Below are positions 14,996 through 15,528 of a stretch of 15,528 nucleotides of DNA, piece after piece; position 1 is the first letter of the stretch, and each line of letters begins with the position of its first letter. Below the pieces are notes generated by a model. It made no database searches, was not told where the DNA came from, and was given only the letters and a program-made list of their open reading frames with translations. The translations under genes and the position numbers were made by a program. Location of the stretch: positions 1-15,528 of the forward strand of contig JAVWZM010000052.1 in NCBI GenBank assembly GCA_036661035.1, read 5' to 3'. The stretch is from JAGPHI01 sp036661035. GTDB lineage: Bacteria > Bacillota > Clostridia > Oscillospirales > Ruminococcaceae.

Positions 14996-15124
14996 GCTTG
15001 CGAAACAGGGGCAAATGTTCAAGCACGACAAATGGTTTTGCCGGTCACCATATGGGCGGCAGACATATCCGAGTTTCAACTGTAAAGCTTTTCGCCAAAT
15101 GTTGTGGCAAACCACCTATAAAAG

Positions 15125-15134
15125 NNNNNNNNNN
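15125..15134. other. Assembly gap (ten N)
   Basis: Exactly ten N indicate a scaffold join of unknown true length. Sequence on the right is more AT-rich. An 11-bp repeat, AAATGTTGTGG, occurs on both sides (15097-15107 and 15180-15190). Gene neighbourhood should not be inferred across this point. Confidence 0.95.
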
Positions 15135-15232
15135 GAATTGAGAGCGATTTTATTTTGCATAAATTAAAGGTTCTATAATAAATGTTGTGGTACAAAGCGA
15201 ATAGCGCAATTAAATTAGCGAATGAATTAATG

Positions 15233-15528
15233 TTATTTAATTATAGCCATTTCGTTGCCCACTGCACCTTTAAGGATTGTAAACCAAGAAGTTTCAGTCT
15301 GATTTACATTTGTTCCATCGGGTACTACTTCAAAATACCCTATTGACGTAGCTGTGGGAGCCACCCATTTAACGCCGATTTTCCCATTTGACTGGGGCTT
15401 GCTTTTTGTATCAATCTGCGCATTGATAAATGCAAGTGCGAAATCATTATCATTACTTGCCACGGCATCTTTATTTACGCGCAAAAGCGCAGCATGCATA
15501 CGAATGGCACTGTTAAAGTTCTCTATAG
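15233..15528 (-). CDS. C-terminal part of an unrecognised protein, cut by the window edge
   Basis: The frame is open from the right edge (last full codon 15526-15524) to a TAA at 15235-15233, giving about 97 visible residues. An internal ATG at 15499 exists, but the nine codons before it are also open and coding-like (ending NFNSAIR), so the true start lies outside the window. The visible part has a helical stretch (about residues 5-35) followed by a domain rich in N, T, S and V without Cys, and several strand-like runs. I do not recognise a family. The pattern would fit a pilin-like or other secreted surface protein, and a missing major pilin would be attractive, but nothing in the visible part proves it. 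It lies beyond the assembly gap, so its link to the pilus genes is uncertain. Confidence 0.55.
   Translation of the reverse strand, partial: IENFNSAIRMHAALLRVNKDAVASNDNDFALAFINAQIDTKSKPQSNGKIGVKWVAPTATSIGYFEVVPDGTNVNQTETSWFTILKGAVGNEMAIIK

Noticed and set aside
14996..15124. Terminator or riboswitch after prfC
   Set aside because: Only short stems (such as GTGG-CAAA-CCAC at 15104-15115) are seen, with no U-tract or known consensus.

Overview
The window looks like a piece of a draft or metagenome-assembled genome from a Gram-positive (monoderm) Firmicute, most likely a member of the Clostridia. The evidence is strong AGGAGG-type ribosome binding sites, frequent TTG start codons, a moderate G+C content, and a type IV pilus (T4P) cluster with no PilQ, PilP or other outer-membrane genes. 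A run of exactly ten N at 15125-15134 marks a scaffold join, so sequence to its right may not really be adjacent.

Region 1 (1-8650, minus strand) is one T4P assembly operon. A good sigma-A-like promoter (8645-8673) reads leftwards through a PilM-PilN fusion, PilO, a short prepilin peptidase (PilD), the extension ATPase PilB, the platform protein PilC, two minor prepilins (GspI/PilV-like and GspJ/PilW-like) and a large PilX/GspK-like protein with a beta-helix-like repeat region. It ends at a strong hairpin terminator (42-82) that overlaps the last stop codon. The first three genes are coupled by 4-bp ATGA overlaps. The last gene is split by a one-base frameshift near 622-626; removing one base gives a continuous protein of about 525 residues.

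Region 2 (8651-13206, plus strand) starts at a divergent promoter (8741-8769). It holds an SLC45-like sugar MFS transporter, a large multi-pass membrane protein that resembles GT-C glycosyltransferases, and pilT, the pilus retraction ATPase. Thus pilT is on the opposite strand, about 3.6 kb from the head of the assembly operon.

Region 3 (13207-15124, plus strand) holds prfC (peptide chain release factor 3), a housekeeping translation gene with its own likely promoter.

Region 4 (15135-15528), beyond the N gap, is AT-rich and carries the C-terminal part of an unrecognised minus-strand protein that runs off the window.

Together PilMN/PilO (alignment complex), PilC (platform), PilB and PilT (extension and retraction motors), PilD (prepilin processing) and three prepilin-like proteins would form a nearly complete monoderm T4P machine. 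No clear major pilin is visible. The most unusual points are the PilM-PilN fusion that keeps the PilN docking motif inside one chain, the Asn in the PilB Asp box, the stripped-down prepilin peptidase, and the frameshifted tip-like protein. I see no CRISPR array, tRNA, rRNA or insertion sequence.
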